DNA of 64,000 nucleotides from Flavobacteriales bacterium (GTDB lineage: Bacteria > Bacteroidota > Bacteroidia > Flavobacteriales_C > GCA-002722245). The notes under the pieces were generated by a model that had not been told where the DNA came from, ran no database searches, and saw nothing but the letters and a program-made list of their open reading frames with translations. This document shows positions 1 through 10,627 of the stretch, in pieces (positions within the stretch are counted from its first letter, which is position 1; each line of letters opens with the position of its first letter). The position numbers and the translations under genes were made by a program. The stretch spans positions 34,956 to 98,955 of the forward strand of contig CANFBW010000003.1 in NCBI GenBank assembly GCA_947444925.1. Direction: 5' to 3'.

Positions 1-417
1 GGTGGTAAAATTGTACGTTTTTGGAATGTTTACGGATGGGAAGATCCCGGCGAACGTTCGCATGTCATTACTGATATGGTGTTGAACGCACTGTCGAAAA
101 AGCACATCCAATTGCTTACTACTGGTGAGGAAGAAAGGCAGTTTATCTTTGCTGAAGATTGCGTGCGCAACTTATATACTATAAAATCATTGACTGAAAA
201 CGAATTTGATTTGTCTGATGGGGCTTGGATTTCAATCAAAGCATTGGGCACATTAATCGCCAATAAGTTGGATGCTACTATTTCAGTTGGTTCAGTTAAG
301 GGCTACAACAACCGCATGGATCCGAAACACAATGTGGATGCATTTCAATTTCAATACAACATTGACCTCGGTATCGATCAGGTCATTGCTGAAGGCAGAA
401 AATACCTTTCTAAATAG
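1..417 (+). CDS. NAD-dependent epimerase/dehydratase, C-terminal part
   Basis: This is the C-terminal 138 residues of an extended short-chain dehydrogenase; the N-terminal Rossmann fold and catalytic Tyr-Lys lie before the window. The reading frame is open from base 1 and begins GGKIVRFWNVYGWED, the R-F-x-N-V-Y-G segment typical of sugar-nucleotide epimerases and dehydratases. The following FIFAEDCVRNL matches the usual (F/I)VxVxD segment that precedes the substrate-closing helices. The most likely role is cytoplasmic conversion of a nucleotide sugar for surface polysaccharide. The substrate cannot be told from this fragment. It ends 29 bp before the start of a lipoprotein gene on the same strand. 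Confidence 0.8.
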   Translation, partial: GGKIVRFWNVYGWEDPGERSHVITDMVLNALSKKHIQLLTTGEEERQFIFAEDCVRNLYTIKSLTENEFDLSDGAWISIKALGTLIANKLDATISVGSVKGYNNRMDPKHNVDAFQFQYNIDLGIDQVIAEGRKYLSK

Positions 418-446
418 TGATTTTACTTGCTCAAAGGATAATATTT

Positions 447-827
447 ATGGGAAAGAAAATATTGGTTTTGTTAAGCGCTGTGGTTTTTTTGTTTTCTTGT
501 CAGCAAACAACTTCGTATCAAGTTGTTTTGTACAATAATGCCAGCAAAGAATTGAAAGTAAAAGTGTATGCTCCTTCAAGCCTGCAAAAGGATTCATTTG
601 TTTTGGCAGCATTTGGACAAGTTGAGGTTTTGTATAAAAAGGAAAATGGATTGAATTCTACCTATGATTGCGCCTCCGCGCTCGATTCTGTATTTACTTA
701 CGGTGACAGTCATAAGATGAAAGTGAAGTTGAATAGTTCGCATTGGAAATACGATAATAATTCGGCATACTTGCAAGAAGAACACCGCTGTACTTTGTGG
801 ATAGGCAGCGGCGATACAATACAATAA
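447..827 (+). CDS. Small lipoprotein, function unknown
   Basis: A 126-residue protein with a lipoprotein signal peptide: MGKKI, a hydrophobic stretch, then a lipobox ending LFSC (Cys18). The ATG at 447 is preferred over an in-frame GTG at 417 because it places the signal peptide at the N-terminus and has AAAGGA about 10 bases upstream. The mature part is short and polar with a C-terminal CTLWIGSGD segment, and two further Cys (CASALD and HRC) that might form a disulfide. I do not recognise the family. It lies between an epimerase end and an amino-acid permease, the permease ATG being only 17 bp after its stop, so it is probably co-transcribed with the permease. Confidence 0.6.
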   Translation: MGKKILVLLSAVVFLFSCQQTTSYQVVLYNNASKELKVKVYAPSSLQKDSFVLAAFGQVEVLYKKENGLNSTYDCASALDSVFTYGDSHKMKVKLNSSHWKYDNNSAYLQEEHRCTLWIGSGDTIQ

Positions 828-844
828 TTTCAAAAAACACAACA

Positions 845-2359
845 ATGGGTCATTCTATTTTCAAAAGAAAATCACTAGATAAATTAATTGCTGAAGCAGA
901 CGATAGCGAAAAGGGTTTCAAAAGAACACTAAGTGCCGCAGGTTTAATTGCCTTAGGTATAGGCGCGGTGATTGGTGCCGGGCTGTTTGTGCGAACTGCA
1001 GCAGCTATTGCCAATAACGCAGGACCATCGGTGACTATTGGTTTTATTATCGCTGGAATTGGTTGTGCTTTGGCTGGTTTGTGTTATGCTGAATTTGCCT
1101 CAATGATTCCTATTTCTGGCAGCGCATATACTTACAGTTATGCCACGATGGGTGAATTGGTGGCTTGGATTATCGGGTGGGATTTGATTTTAGAATATGC
1201 TATTGGAGCTGCAACTGTTAGTATTGCTTGGAGTGAATATCTCAATACATTATTGGGCTATTTCACCGTGGGAGGCAAGCCACTGCACATACCTTATGCT
1301 TGGAGTCATTCGCCCTTTGAAGTACTCACCAACAGTGCTGGTGTGGAGATAGCGCATGGCATCATGAACTTACCAGCCCTTTTCATAGTGTTTGTTATTA
1401 CACTTTTGCTGATTCGCGGGATGAAAGAATCGGCTTTTGTCAACGGGCTTATTGTGATTACGAAGGTAACTATTGTAATTATGGTGATTATTTTGGGATG
1501 GTCATTTATCAATCCAGCCAATCATACTCCTTACATTCCTGAACCTTCTGTTTTCAGTGACGCGCAAGGCGTATCACATAATTTTGGTGGCATCATGGGT
1601 ATTTTAGGAGCAGCAGGTGTGGTGTTTTTTGCCTTTGTGGGCTTTGATGCCGTATCGACAGCTGCACAAGAAGCGAAGAATCCAAAGCGCGATATGCCGA
1701 TTGGAATACTGGGTTCTTTGGCGATCTGTACGGTTTTGTATATATTATTTGCACATGTTTTGTCGGGATTGGCTTCTGTTGAAGATTTTAGAACAAGTGG
1801 CAAGGAGGCTTCGGTGGCTTTTGCCATACAAACCTACATGACAGGCTACGGTTGGCTGGGCAAATTAATTACAGTGGCTATTTTGGCGGGATTTTCTTCA
1901 GTAATTTTGGTGCTTTTAATGGGCCAGTCTAGAGTTTTCTATTCGATGAGTCGCGACGGCTTGGTTCCCAAAGTGTTTTCAGAAATACATCCTAAATTCA
2001 GAACACCGCACAAATCCAATTTGATCTTTTTTGTTTTTGTAGGATTGTTTGCAGCTTTTGTTCCCGGAGATGTTGTTGGTGATATGACGAGTATAGGGAC
2101 GTTATTTGCATTTATTTTGGTGTGTGCTGGTGTTTGGATCATGCGTGTAAAGCGTCCTGACATTAAACGACAGTTCAAAACACCTTTGGTTCCATTGGTT
2201 CCTATTTTAGGGATGGTGGTTTGTGGTGCGATGATATTTGGATTGGGTTGGACCAATTGGATTCGCCTTTTGATATGGATGGCCATTGGTATTGTGGTGT
2301 ATTTTGCATACAGCAAAAAGCACAGTAAACTCAATGACGATTCTGCTGAGGAGAAATAG
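845..2359 (+). CDS. APC-family amino acid permease (CAT-like)
   Basis: A 504-residue polytopic inner-membrane protein of the amino acid-polyamine-organocation family. TM1 carries the characteristic GIGAVIGAGLFV unwound-helix motif (about residues 36-47), followed by about eleven further hydrophobic segments. The segment GFDAVSTAAQEAKNPKRDMP is the strongly conserved consensus region of the cationic amino acid transporter (CAT/YfnA) branch. The expected role is proton-coupled uptake of an amino acid; substrate cannot be assigned. ATG 845 is preferred to the upstream alternative at 797, which would add a polar tail overlapping the previous gene. The C-terminus is short and charged (HSKLNDDSAEEK) and probably cytoplasmic. 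Confidence 0.9.
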   Translation: MGHSIFKRKSLDKLIAEADDSEKGFKRTLSAAGLIALGIGAVIGAGLFVRTAAAIANNAGPSVTIGFIIAGIGCALAGLCYAEFASMIPISGSAYTYSYATMGELVAWIIGWDLILEYAIGAATVSIAWSEYLNTLLGYFTVGGKPLHIPYAWSHSPFEVLTNSAGVEIAHGIMNLPALFIVFVITLLLIRGMKESAFVNGLIVITKVTIVIMVIILGWSFINPANHTPYIPEPSVFSDAQGVSHNFGGIMGILGAAGVVFFAFVGFDAVSTAAQEAKNPKRDMPIGILGSLAICTVLYILFAHVLSGLASVEDFRTSGKEASVAFAIQTYMTGYGWLGKLITVAILAGFSSVILVLLMGQSRVFYSMSRDGLVPKVFSEIHPKFRTPHKSNLIFFVFVGLFAAFVPGDVVGDMTSIGTLFAFILVCAGVWIMRVKRPDIKRQFKTPLVPLVPILGMVVCGAMIFGLGWTNWIRLLIWMAIGIVVYFAYSKKHSKLNDDSAEEK

Positions 2360-2393
2360 GGCTTGCTTGCAAGTTCAATTATTTTTGTTATTT

Positions 2394-2435
2394 TGGTAAA
2401 ATATTAATCAATTAAATGGTTAAAAAATTATCAAT
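2394..2435 (+). promoter_or_regulatory. Imperfect 19-bp direct repeat ahead of the XRE/S24 regulator
   Basis: Two 19-bp copies sharing 15 of 19 bases lie at 2394-2412 and 2417-2435, both starting TGGT and ending TCAAT, 23 bp apart from start to start. The second ends directly at the ATG of the regulator gene. The position suggests an autoregulatory binding site. The stretch is very AT-rich, so chance similarity is possible. Confidence 0.35.
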
Positions 2436-3233
2436 ATGAATTTCTTCTCTTCCAATCTCAAAGTATTGCGCAAGCGCAAAAAGCATTCGCAAGAAGACAT
2501 GGCTGAACAAATCGGCATCACCCGATCTAGTCAAAGTGCCTATGAAATAGGCAATGCGGAACCAAATTTTGATACTTTATTGAAGATGTCGAAGTTCTTC
2601 AATTTTCCTATTGATATTTTACTAAAAGAAGATTTATCAACCTATTCGGAATTGCGTTTACTGAACATTGAAAACGGCTACGAAATTGATATTACTGGCC
2701 GGCAGTTGCGTGTGTTAACTTCTACTGTTGATGCAAACAATGAAGAAAATATTGAGTTGGTTTCGGTGAGCGCAAAGGCGGGTTATACTGTGGGTTATTC
2801 TGATCCTGAGTACATAAAAGTATTGCCAACTTTTCAATTGCCTTTTCTTTCCAAACAAAAAAAGTACAGAACTTTTCCTATTAACGGTGATTCTATGCCT
2901 CCCGTGTCGCATGGGTCATACGTCACAGGAGAATTTATTCAAAACTGGGAGTTTATTCAATCTGGATACCCTTATGTTATCATTACAAAAGACGATGGCA
3001 TAGTTTTTAAAGTAGCATACAATCACATCAAGGATAAAAAAACTTTGCTGCTTTGTTCAACCAATCCTGACTACCAGCCGTATGAGATATCAATAGCTGA
3101 AGTATTAGAAGTATGGAAGTTTACAAACTACATCAGTTCGCAATTACCAGAGCCGAATTTGTCGAGAGACAAACTCGCCGAAACGGTGCTGCAACTTCAA
3201 AAAGATATGGCTTATTTGAAAACCAAAGCGTGA
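2436..3233 (+). CDS. XRE-family regulator with S24/LexA-like peptidase domain
   Basis: A 265-residue cytoplasmic DNA-binding regulator. Residues 5-60 form a Cro/CI-type helix-turn-helix (KVLRKRKKHSQEDMAEQIGI...YEIGNAEPNFDTLLKMSKFF). After a linker comes a LexA/CI-like peptidase S24 domain. The three features needed for self-cleavage are visible: an Ala-Gly pair at A115-G116 (SAKAGYT), the serine S153 in GDSMPP and the lysine K192 in IVFKV, with spacing close to LexA. The C-terminal ~30 residues add a short predicted helix. It may therefore be an inducible repressor, although many Bacteroidota members of this family are not known to cleave. It lies just upstream of a TonB receptor/DUF4249 pair on the same strand (28 bp gap) and may control it. 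Confidence 0.85.
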   Translation: MNFFSSNLKVLRKRKKHSQEDMAEQIGITRSSQSAYEIGNAEPNFDTLLKMSKFFNFPIDILLKEDLSTYSELRLLNIENGYEIDITGRQLRVLTSTVDANNEENIELVSVSAKAGYTVGYSDPEYIKVLPTFQLPFLSKQKKYRTFPINGDSMPPVSHGSYVTGEFIQNWEFIQSGYPYVIITKDDGIVFKVAYNHIKDKKTLLLCSTNPDYQPYEISIAEVLEVWKFTNYISSQLPEPNLSRDKLAETVLQLQKDMAYLKTKA

Positions 3234-3261
3234 TCACTATGCACGCGTTAAGTCGTGCGGT

Positions 3262-5541
3262 TTGAAATTCCCAATCTCCATATTGTTTTTCATAATAGTG
3301 GGCTATTGCAGTGCCCAAAAGCACACCATTAGTGGATATGTTTACGATATGCGAACTAGGGAAAGCATTATCGGCGTTTCGGTTGCCGAAGTGCACAGCG
3401 GAAGTAATCTAATAACCAATGCCTATGGTTTTTATTCACTAACGCTGAGCGGCGATAGCGCAATGCTGTTATACAGTTTTTCTGGTTTTGAAACAATGGT
3501 ACTGCCTTTGCGCCTAATAAAAGATACGGTGCTTTCGGTTTTTATTTCGCCTTCTGTTGTCAAGTTGGAACAAATAAAAATCACTGGCTCAAAAAGAAAT
3601 GAAGCAGAAAAGGCGACAGCTGCCACCACGAGTGAAATTAAAATTGATCCAAAGAACTTAACGTCAATTCCCTCTTTCGCCGGGGAAGCCGATCCGCTCA
3701 AAGTATTGCAGTTAATGCCAGGTGTGCAGCGCGGCCAAGAAGGTACAAATGGCATGTTTATTCGAGGTGGAACAATTGATCAAAATTTAATATTATTAGA
3801 CGATGCGCCAGTATACAATGCTGGGCATCTACTTGGTTTTTTTTCAGTGTTTAATAACGATGCGTTGAAAGATGTGAAATTGATTAAAGGTGGATTTGAT
3901 GCTGAATATGGAGGTCGCTTATCTTCTGTAGTCGATATAAGAATGGACGATGGAAATATGAAAAATCATCAAGTGGAGGGAAGCTTGGGAATGTTGTCAA
4001 CCCGTTTAACCGTTCAGGGACCTATAAAAAAAGACACGATTTCGTACATGTTTGGCGCGCGACGCTCCTACATTGATCAATTGTCAAAATGGCTGGGTTT
4101 TCCTGTTCCTTATTACTTCTATGACTTGAATGGTAAAATCAATTGGAAAGTAAATGCAAAAACAAGAATATATTTGAGCGCTTATTTTGGCAATGACATC
4201 CTCAACATAGATAAAAGTTTGCGGCAGCAATATGGAGATGTTTCCGGCTTTGGTTTTAATTTGCTTAACTCTACAGCTACTTTACGAATTAATCGCGAAC
4301 ACAACTCAAAATTATTCGCTAATTATTCACTATTTCATACTCAATTTGGGTATGATGTGAATGGATCATTTTTAGGTAATTCTATTTTGGTGCGCTCGAC
4401 CATTAGTGATTGGGCCATTAAAGCCGACTATTCGTATTACCATAGTTCTGCTCATTTGTTCAAGTTTGGATTCACAGCAGTGCAACATTTATTTATTCCC
4501 AATTTCATTAGCACTGCTGGTGAAATTACAGAGTTTATTAAGAGTCGAAATCCACCTCCCATTTTCATGACGGAGTACGCATTGTACGTTTCAGATCAAT
4601 ACAAAGTCAATGCTAAATTGATGCTGAATTTTGGTGCGCGTTTGTCGGGTGCTCTTGTGCAAAACACATCTTATGTAGGTTTGGAGCCGAGATTTTCGGC
4701 CTCGTACGCTTTGAAGAAAAATTTATATTGGAAAAGCAGTTATTCACGTATGCGACAATACATGCATTTGGTGTCGAGCTCCACCGTTAGTTTGCCAACT
4801 GACTTGTGGTACCCAGTCACCAATGTAGTGAAGCCTTTGGTTTCTGATCAATTTGCGAGTGGCTTTGAATTGGCATTACCAAAAATAAGAAGCAAAGTGA
4901 CTGTTGAGGGGTATTTTAAGGAAATGCGCAACCTAATCGAATTTAAAGAGGGCGCACAAATACTGTTGAATGATAATTTTGAAAAGGAGTTGTTGGTGGG
5001 GACGGGGCAAGCCTATGGAATGGAAATTCTTTTTCAGCGTTTTGCTGGAAAATGGTCGGGCTGGTTGGCTTATACGTTATCGTGGTCAACAAGACAGTTT
5101 GATGGATTGAATGGCAATAAAAGCTATTATGCTAAATTTGACCGACGTCACGATTTGTCAATTGTACTGAACTACAATGCAACGAAAAACTGGCAATTCT
5201 CAGCTGTGTGGGTATATATGACTGGTGCGCGTTTTACGCCACAGGTTGGCCAGTATTTGATGCCCAACGCCTCGCTAACGAGTGTTGATGTGTTGCCCAT
5301 ATATACGTCGCGAAATGCAGTGACCATGTCACCAACTCACCGGCTTGATCTATGCGCTACTTGGTCTTCTGCTCTCGGTAAAAAACTTCATTTCGACTTT
5401 GTTTTTGGTGTATATAACGTGTACAACAGAGCGAGTCCATTTTTAGTGGAAATAGCACGATCCACAAATGGCTCAATGGTATACCAGCAGCCTGGGTTAT
5501 TTGGAACGGTGCCCTATTTTTCTTTTAATTTTAAATTATGA
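3262..5541 (+). CDS. TonB-dependent receptor with carboxypeptidase-like N-terminal domain (pair 1)
   Basis: A 759-residue outer-membrane receptor. The start appears to be TTG at 3262, giving the signal peptide MKFPISILFFIIVGYCSAQ; the nearby ATG at 3239 is out of frame. Residues about 20-105 are the carboxypeptidase-regulatory-like beta-sandwich (HTISGYVYDMRTRESIIGVSV). The plug follows, with the typical GEADPLKVLQLMPGVQ, NGMFIRGG and GGFDAEYGGRLSSVVDIR segments, then a C-terminal barrel ending in FNFKL with the terminal aromatic-rich strand. It imports an unknown ligand using TonB energy. Its stop overlaps the start of a DUF4249 lipoprotein by 4 bp (ATGA), so the two are translationally coupled. 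It is paralogous to the receptor at 10628-12976. Confidence 0.9.
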   Translation: MKFPISILFFIIVGYCSAQKHTISGYVYDMRTRESIIGVSVAEVHSGSNLITNAYGFYSLTLSGDSAMLLYSFSGFETMVLPLRLIKDTVLSVFISPSVVKLEQIKITGSKRNEAEKATAATTSEIKIDPKNLTSIPSFAGEADPLKVLQLMPGVQRGQEGTNGMFIRGGTIDQNLILLDDAPVYNAGHLLGFFSVFNNDALKDVKLIKGGFDAEYGGRLSSVVDIRMDDGNMKNHQVEGSLGMLSTRLTVQGPIKKDTISYMFGARRSYIDQLSKWLGFPVPYYFYDLNGKINWKVNAKTRIYLSAYFGNDILNIDKSLRQQYGDVSGFGFNLLNSTATLRINREHNSKLFANYSLFHTQFGYDVNGSFLGNSILVRSTISDWAIKADYSYYHSSAHLFKFGFTAVQHLFIPNFISTAGEITEFIKSRNPPPIFMTEYALYVSDQYKVNAKLMLNFGARLSGALVQNTSYVGLEPRFSASYALKKNLYWKSSYSRMRQYMHLVSSSTVSLPTDLWYPVTNVVKPLVSDQFASGFELALPKIRSKVTVEGYFKEMRNLIEFKEGAQILLNDNFEKELLVGTGQAYGMEILFQRFAGKWSGWLAYTLSWSTRQFDGLNGNKSYYAKFDRRHDLSIVLNYNATKNWQFSAVWVYMTGARFTPQVGQYLMPNASLTSVDVLPIYTSRNAVTMSPTHRLDLCATWSSALGKKLHFDFVFGVYNVYNRASPFLVEIARSTNGSMVYQQPGLFGTVPYFSFNFKL

Positions 5542-6425
5542 AACAGCGCATCGCTTTATTTCATTTTTTGCTAATTATTTTGGCGTTAGATTCTTGTCGC
5601 CCTGCTCCGCTTGATATTGACATACAGCCGAATCCTCCTGGCCTTGTGGTCGCTTCGCAAATCATTCCTTCTACTGCGATGGCAGTACTTTTAACGCGAA
5701 GTTTTTCTGCTTTGGAGAATGGTACTTTTGTTAAAGGCACGGGGGAAGTTGCTCCTGGTTTTTTAGAAAAATTAATCGTGAAAGGCGCGTTTGTTACCGT
5801 AAGTTATGTTGGTGTTACCGATACTTTGTTTCCGGTAGATACCATTCCAGGTTTATATGTGAGCGTTAATACCTTGCAAATCCCATATCAAACATACACT
5901 CTTAAGGCATATGATCCACAATCAAATGAAAGTGTTGAGGCGCAAACACAAATGTTGCCTGCTGTGAAATTTGACAGTATTTATCCTACCGCGAAAAGTG
6001 ATACAAGTGTTTCGTTGAAATTGAGGTTTTACGACCCGCCGGGACACAACTGGTACCTGATGAATGTGTATCGCGCCAAAACTAAAATAGGGGCGGCAAA
6101 TTTAGACATCAATTCGGTGCCTTTCACTGTTGGGAAAAATCAATTGTTAAAGTCGCAGTTGATTACCGATTATGTTTACAACACGGCTTTAATTGAAATC
6201 ACTGCAATCATTAAGGGAATATTGCCAACTGATACAATTGGCGTCACATTTTCAAACATTACTGAAGGTCACTTTTTGTTTTTGAGTGCACAGAATAGTA
6301 GCGGGGATTTGTTTGGACAATTTTTTCATGAACCCGTAAATATCCCCACCAATGTTAAAAATGGATATGGTTATTTTAGTGCATCGGATCCTGATGTGAA
6401 AGTGATTGACCTTAACCAATATTAG
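5538..6425 (+). CDS. DUF4249 lipoprotein, partner of TonB receptor (pair 1)
   Basis: A 295-residue predicted lipoprotein whose signal peptide ends LALDSC (Cys20). The mature N-terminus (PLDIDIQPNPPGLVVASQI) and the beta-rich body with LPVDTIPGLY-like and YTLKAYDPQSNESVEAQT segments fit the DUF4249 family, which in Bacteroidota is regularly encoded next to this class of TonB receptor. The role is not established; a surface-exposed ligand-capturing partner, as SusD is to SusC, is an inference from gene pairing. The start codon overlaps the receptor stop (ATGA). The gene converges on the frameshifted PorP/SprF gene, with only 30 bp between stops. Confidence 0.8.
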   Translation: MKQRIALFHFLLIILALDSCRPAPLDIDIQPNPPGLVVASQIIPSTAMAVLLTRSFSALENGTFVKGTGEVAPGFLEKLIVKGAFVTVSYVGVTDTLFPVDTIPGLYVSVNTLQIPYQTYTLKAYDPQSNESVEAQTQMLPAVKFDSIYPTAKSDTSVSLKLRFYDPPGHNWYLMNVYRAKTKIGAANLDINSVPFTVGKNQLLKSQLITDYVYNTALIEITAIIKGILPTDTIGVTFSNITEGHFLFLSAQNSSGDLFGQFFHEPVNIPTNVKNGYGYFSASDPDVKVIDLNQY

Positions 6426-6455
6426 TTTTTCGCGGGGCTTGTGTGATCTTTTGAA

Positions 6456-7420
6456 TTAACCCCAGCCTGGACAAGCCATTCTTTTGGGTTTTTTGTTTTG
6501 AATGCGACATTGAAAGGTGTAGCCAATAGCAATTTCATGAGAACCAACCGATGCAACGCTCAAATTGGATAGTGTTGCGTCGTAGCTATAGCCTACTCTG
6601 AAGTGTTTGGTTTGAATCGCTATGCTGGCAATGATAGCGTCACGTGTTCTGTACCAGAGCCCTCCTGTTAGCGCACCTTTCTTTACGAAAACGCCCAAGT
6701 TCAATTCGTTAAAATCTCGTTGTTGCTGGTAAATGATTTGTGGGGAGATGTATGAATTCAAATGTCTGGCCCCACGTCCACGTTCCAATGGTATATTTAC
6801 GCCCATATGAGCAGTGTATTTTCTCGGCAAAAGAGCGCTTTTGCCTATGAGTGACTGCTCTGGCTCAAATAAATGGTGCGCTGAAAATCCTGCTTGCAAG
6901 TACTTTCCGTATAAAATTGCTCCTGTAGAGAAATCAGCATAACTTTTGGTTGTTGTGGCAACTGCTTCTCCAACGTTGTTACTGATGCCTTTTACAGGAT
7001 CAATCCTATCTCAAAAATAAAATTCTGACCATTTACTGTTTTTTGTTCGACGTCGGCTTGCATAGCAAAACTGAACGAATAATCTCTATTGAGGTCTTTT
7101 ATGTACGAATAAATTACACCTACCCGATTGGTAATGATAGTGCCTTGTCCTGCATTATCAGAACTGATGAGTATTCCCATTCCTCCGTTTAACGCTGAGG
7201 AATGCTGATCGTATGACGCACTGGTTGTCACAAATTGTCCGCTTAATTGTGGCCATTGGTCTCTAAAATTGAGATTTATTCTACCGCAGCCATTTGTGCC
7301 AGCAAATGCGGGATTTAGATAAAGCGGATTGGCATAGAATTGACTAAATTGAGGATCCTGTGCCTGGGTGGAGATGGCAGTCAATGCTAGCGCAAGCCAC
7401 AGTAATAGCAGTTTTTCCAT
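6456..7420 (-). pseudogene. PorP/SprF-family T9SS barrel protein, frameshifted
   Basis: Two adjacent minus-strand frames together encode one PorP/SprF-family outer-membrane protein of about 320 residues, the family's normal length. The first part (7420 to 6992) has a signal peptide (MEKLLLLWLALALTAISTQA) and the family hallmarks DPQFSQFYANPLYLNPAFAG and RDQWP; it runs out after FIFEIGLIL. The second frame continues with the expected IDPVKGI motif and ends in a normal PorP C-terminus (KPKRMACPGWG). Restoring one G near 7010 (GAGATAGG to GAGGATAGG) gives FEDRIDPVKG, the conserved sequence. It is therefore a single-base deletion, either real or an assembly error. PorP/SprF proteins dock or anchor T9SS substrates at the cell surface. 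It is the last gene of the sigma/anti-sigma-barrel operon. Confidence 0.8.
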
Positions 7421-7464
7421 GGTGGTGAAAATTTAAGTTTAATGAGGCCTATAGGAAGCTCGCC

Positions 7465-9086
<1,622 letters not shown>

Positions 9087-9090
<4 letters not shown>

Positions 9091-9578
9091 ATTAAATTAC
9101 TTATGTCCTTAATCTGATCTTTCATTTTTTGTCTCGCCCTAAATAAATACACTTTTACCTGTGATTCATTGAGTTTAAGCATTTCACCAATTTCCTCGTA
9201 ACTATAGCCCTCCATATCGCGCAAGAGTAAAATTGAGCCTTGTATTTCAGGAAGTGTTTTAAGGCACCTGTCAATTACCTCTTTAAGTTCAAAGTTGGTG
9301 CTGTTGCTATTTTCGGAAGGTTCTAAATAACTTGATCCTTCTATCGATTGCATTCTACTGTGCTTCTTAACAAAGTTAATCAGCGCGTTGTGTGCAGTAG
9401 TGAACAGCCATGACTTTGCTTTTTCAACTTCAACATTTTCCCGGTGTTGCCATAATTTCATGAACGCATCTTGCACAATGTCATTCGCATCATCTTCATC
9501 GCGAAGTGATTTGAATACATATCCGTAAAGCCTATGGCTTAAGGATAGCACAGCTTTATTATATTCCTGTGTTGTCAA
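9087..9578 (-). CDS. ECF-type RNA polymerase sigma factor
   Basis: A 163-residue sigma-70 factor of the extracytoplasmic function class. Region 2 is seen at about residues 10-75 (DEDDANDIVQDAFMKLWQHR, then AKSWLFTTAHNALINFVKKH), and region 4 at about 105-155 (LPEIQGSILLLRDMEGYSYEEIGEMLKLNESQVKVYLFRAR). The length and absence of extra domains are normal. It overlaps the downstream anti-sigma/PorP fusion by 4 bp (ATGA), the arrangement of a sigma factor with its cognate anti-sigma. The third gene in the operon is a second PorP/SprF. Its regulon is likely to include T9SS or surface-adhesin genes, by analogy with SigP of Porphyromonas; this is inference. Confidence 0.93.
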
Positions 9579-9710
9579 TGCTTTCCGTTATTACCCTTAG
9601 ATTTTACAGCTTGAGGCTAGAACAATCTGTCAGGTATTATGTTACAATGTCTTTGAAAATAAACTATTTCCCTAGTAAAGTACGCTCAAATTAATGAATA
9701 AACAGAAAAC

Positions 9711-9745
9711 GTCAAAGCACAAAGTGAAGTGCTTTGTGCTTTGAC
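9711..9745 (-). terminator. Strong hairpin terminator downstream of DUF4249 gene 2
   Basis: A perfect 14-bp stem (GTCAAAGCACAAAG paired with its complement) with a 7-base loop begins 18 bp after the stop of the DUF4249 gene. On the minus strand it is followed by GTTTTCTGTTT, a moderate U-tract. It separates the receptor operon from the sigma factor operon. Confidence 0.75.
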
Positions 9746-9763
9746 GATCAAAATATTTTGTTT

Positions 9764-10624
9764 TTACTGAGCGACTGCAGACTTGCGAGACAGCGCGGAG
9801 GTACAGAACCAGCCGATTGGACTAATGCCGTCGCCGCTGATTTTACTGATGTTGGTGCTAACGTTGGCTGGTGGTGTAGCAAACAATCCTCCATTGGTCA
9901 TTTGCGTTTGCGCCTCCCCAAAAAACTGCCAGGTATCAGCGGTGATCGACAAAACTTCTACTTTAACAGTTTGTCCAAGGAGGTAAGGGTTTGATCTTTT
10001 GTTGATGCCCGCTCTAACCGGAACTATGAACTGAAATCCATCGGCGCCAGGTGCAAATATGGCTCCATTTATTGAAACGAGCAGTGAGGAAGGGTCGGAG
10101 AATAAAGTGTCGTTTCTATAATATTTGACCCAGTAATAGTCGTCTTGTTTCTTAAAATCTGTTGCGAAAAACTGAGCGACATACCCATTTTGTTTTCCAG
10201 ATACATCTATGTTGGGCGTAAAGGTCAAACTATCTACAGGTGGTACAGGGTTCACTTTAGACGACGAAGTATAATTGGATCCCAAATAAGAGATATTTAA
10301 AGTGTAGCTCAAGCCTGTTTTGCAAAGCGTGTCAGTAGGGTTTCCTGGCCACGTATAAGCGCCAATATTGTTATTGTCTACAAAGGAAAAAGTATCGCCT
10401 TGTGATGAAATAACTTTAAGCACAGCGCCAATGGCGGGTGGAGGGGTGGTGTTGTCGAAGTAGGGCTGTGTCACTGAAAGATGAATGGTTTGAGGGCCCG
10501 CTTCGTTGGTGAGGAAGCCGTCAACAACCAATTGTTTTTTTCCTTCAGAGAGATCAACAGAAATTACTTTTTCACAAGAAGTAAAAAAAAGTAGGATTGC
10601 GGAAATGTATAGTGCTATTTTCAT
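9764..10624 (-). CDS. DUF4249 lipoprotein, partner of TonB receptor (pair 2)
   Basis: A 286-residue predicted lipoprotein with signal peptide MKIALYISAILLFFTSC (Cys17). The mature start, EKVISVDLSEGKKQLVVDGFLTNE, and the following TIHLSVTQPYFDN are the classical DUF4249 opening, in which a ligand-independent beta-sandwich leads the protein. It also contains the family's GLSYTLNI and PVPPVDSLTF stretches. It starts 3 bp after the stop of a TonB receptor and is certainly co-transcribed with it. A surface-lipoprotein partner of the receptor is the likely role; the ligand is unknown. It diverges in sequence from the DUF4249 protein at 5538-6425, so the two pairs probably serve different ligands. 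Confidence 0.88.
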   Translation of the reverse strand: MKIALYISAILLFFTSCEKVISVDLSEGKKQLVVDGFLTNEAGPQTIHLSVTQPYFDNTTPPPAIGAVLKVISSQGDTFSFVDNNNIGAYTWPGNPTDTLCKTGLSYTLNISYLGSNYTSSSKVNPVPPVDSLTFTPNIDVSGKQNGYVAQFFATDFKKQDDYYWVKYYRNDTLFSDPSSLLVSINGAIFAPGADGFQFIVPVRAGINKRSNPYLLGQTVKVEVLSITADTWQFFGEAQTQMTNGGLFATPPANVSTNISKISGDGISPIGWFCTSALSRKSAVAQ

Positions 10625-10627
10625 AAA

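Noticed and set aside
797..844. Earlier start for the amino-acid permease
   Set aside because: The extra 16 residues are polar and overlap the upstream lipoprotein gene; ATG 845 fits family length.
9711..9745. Long hairpin considered as an attachment site or mobile-element end
   Set aside because: Its place 18 bp after a stop codon and the following T-rich stretch fit a terminator. No flanking repeat or integrase is present.
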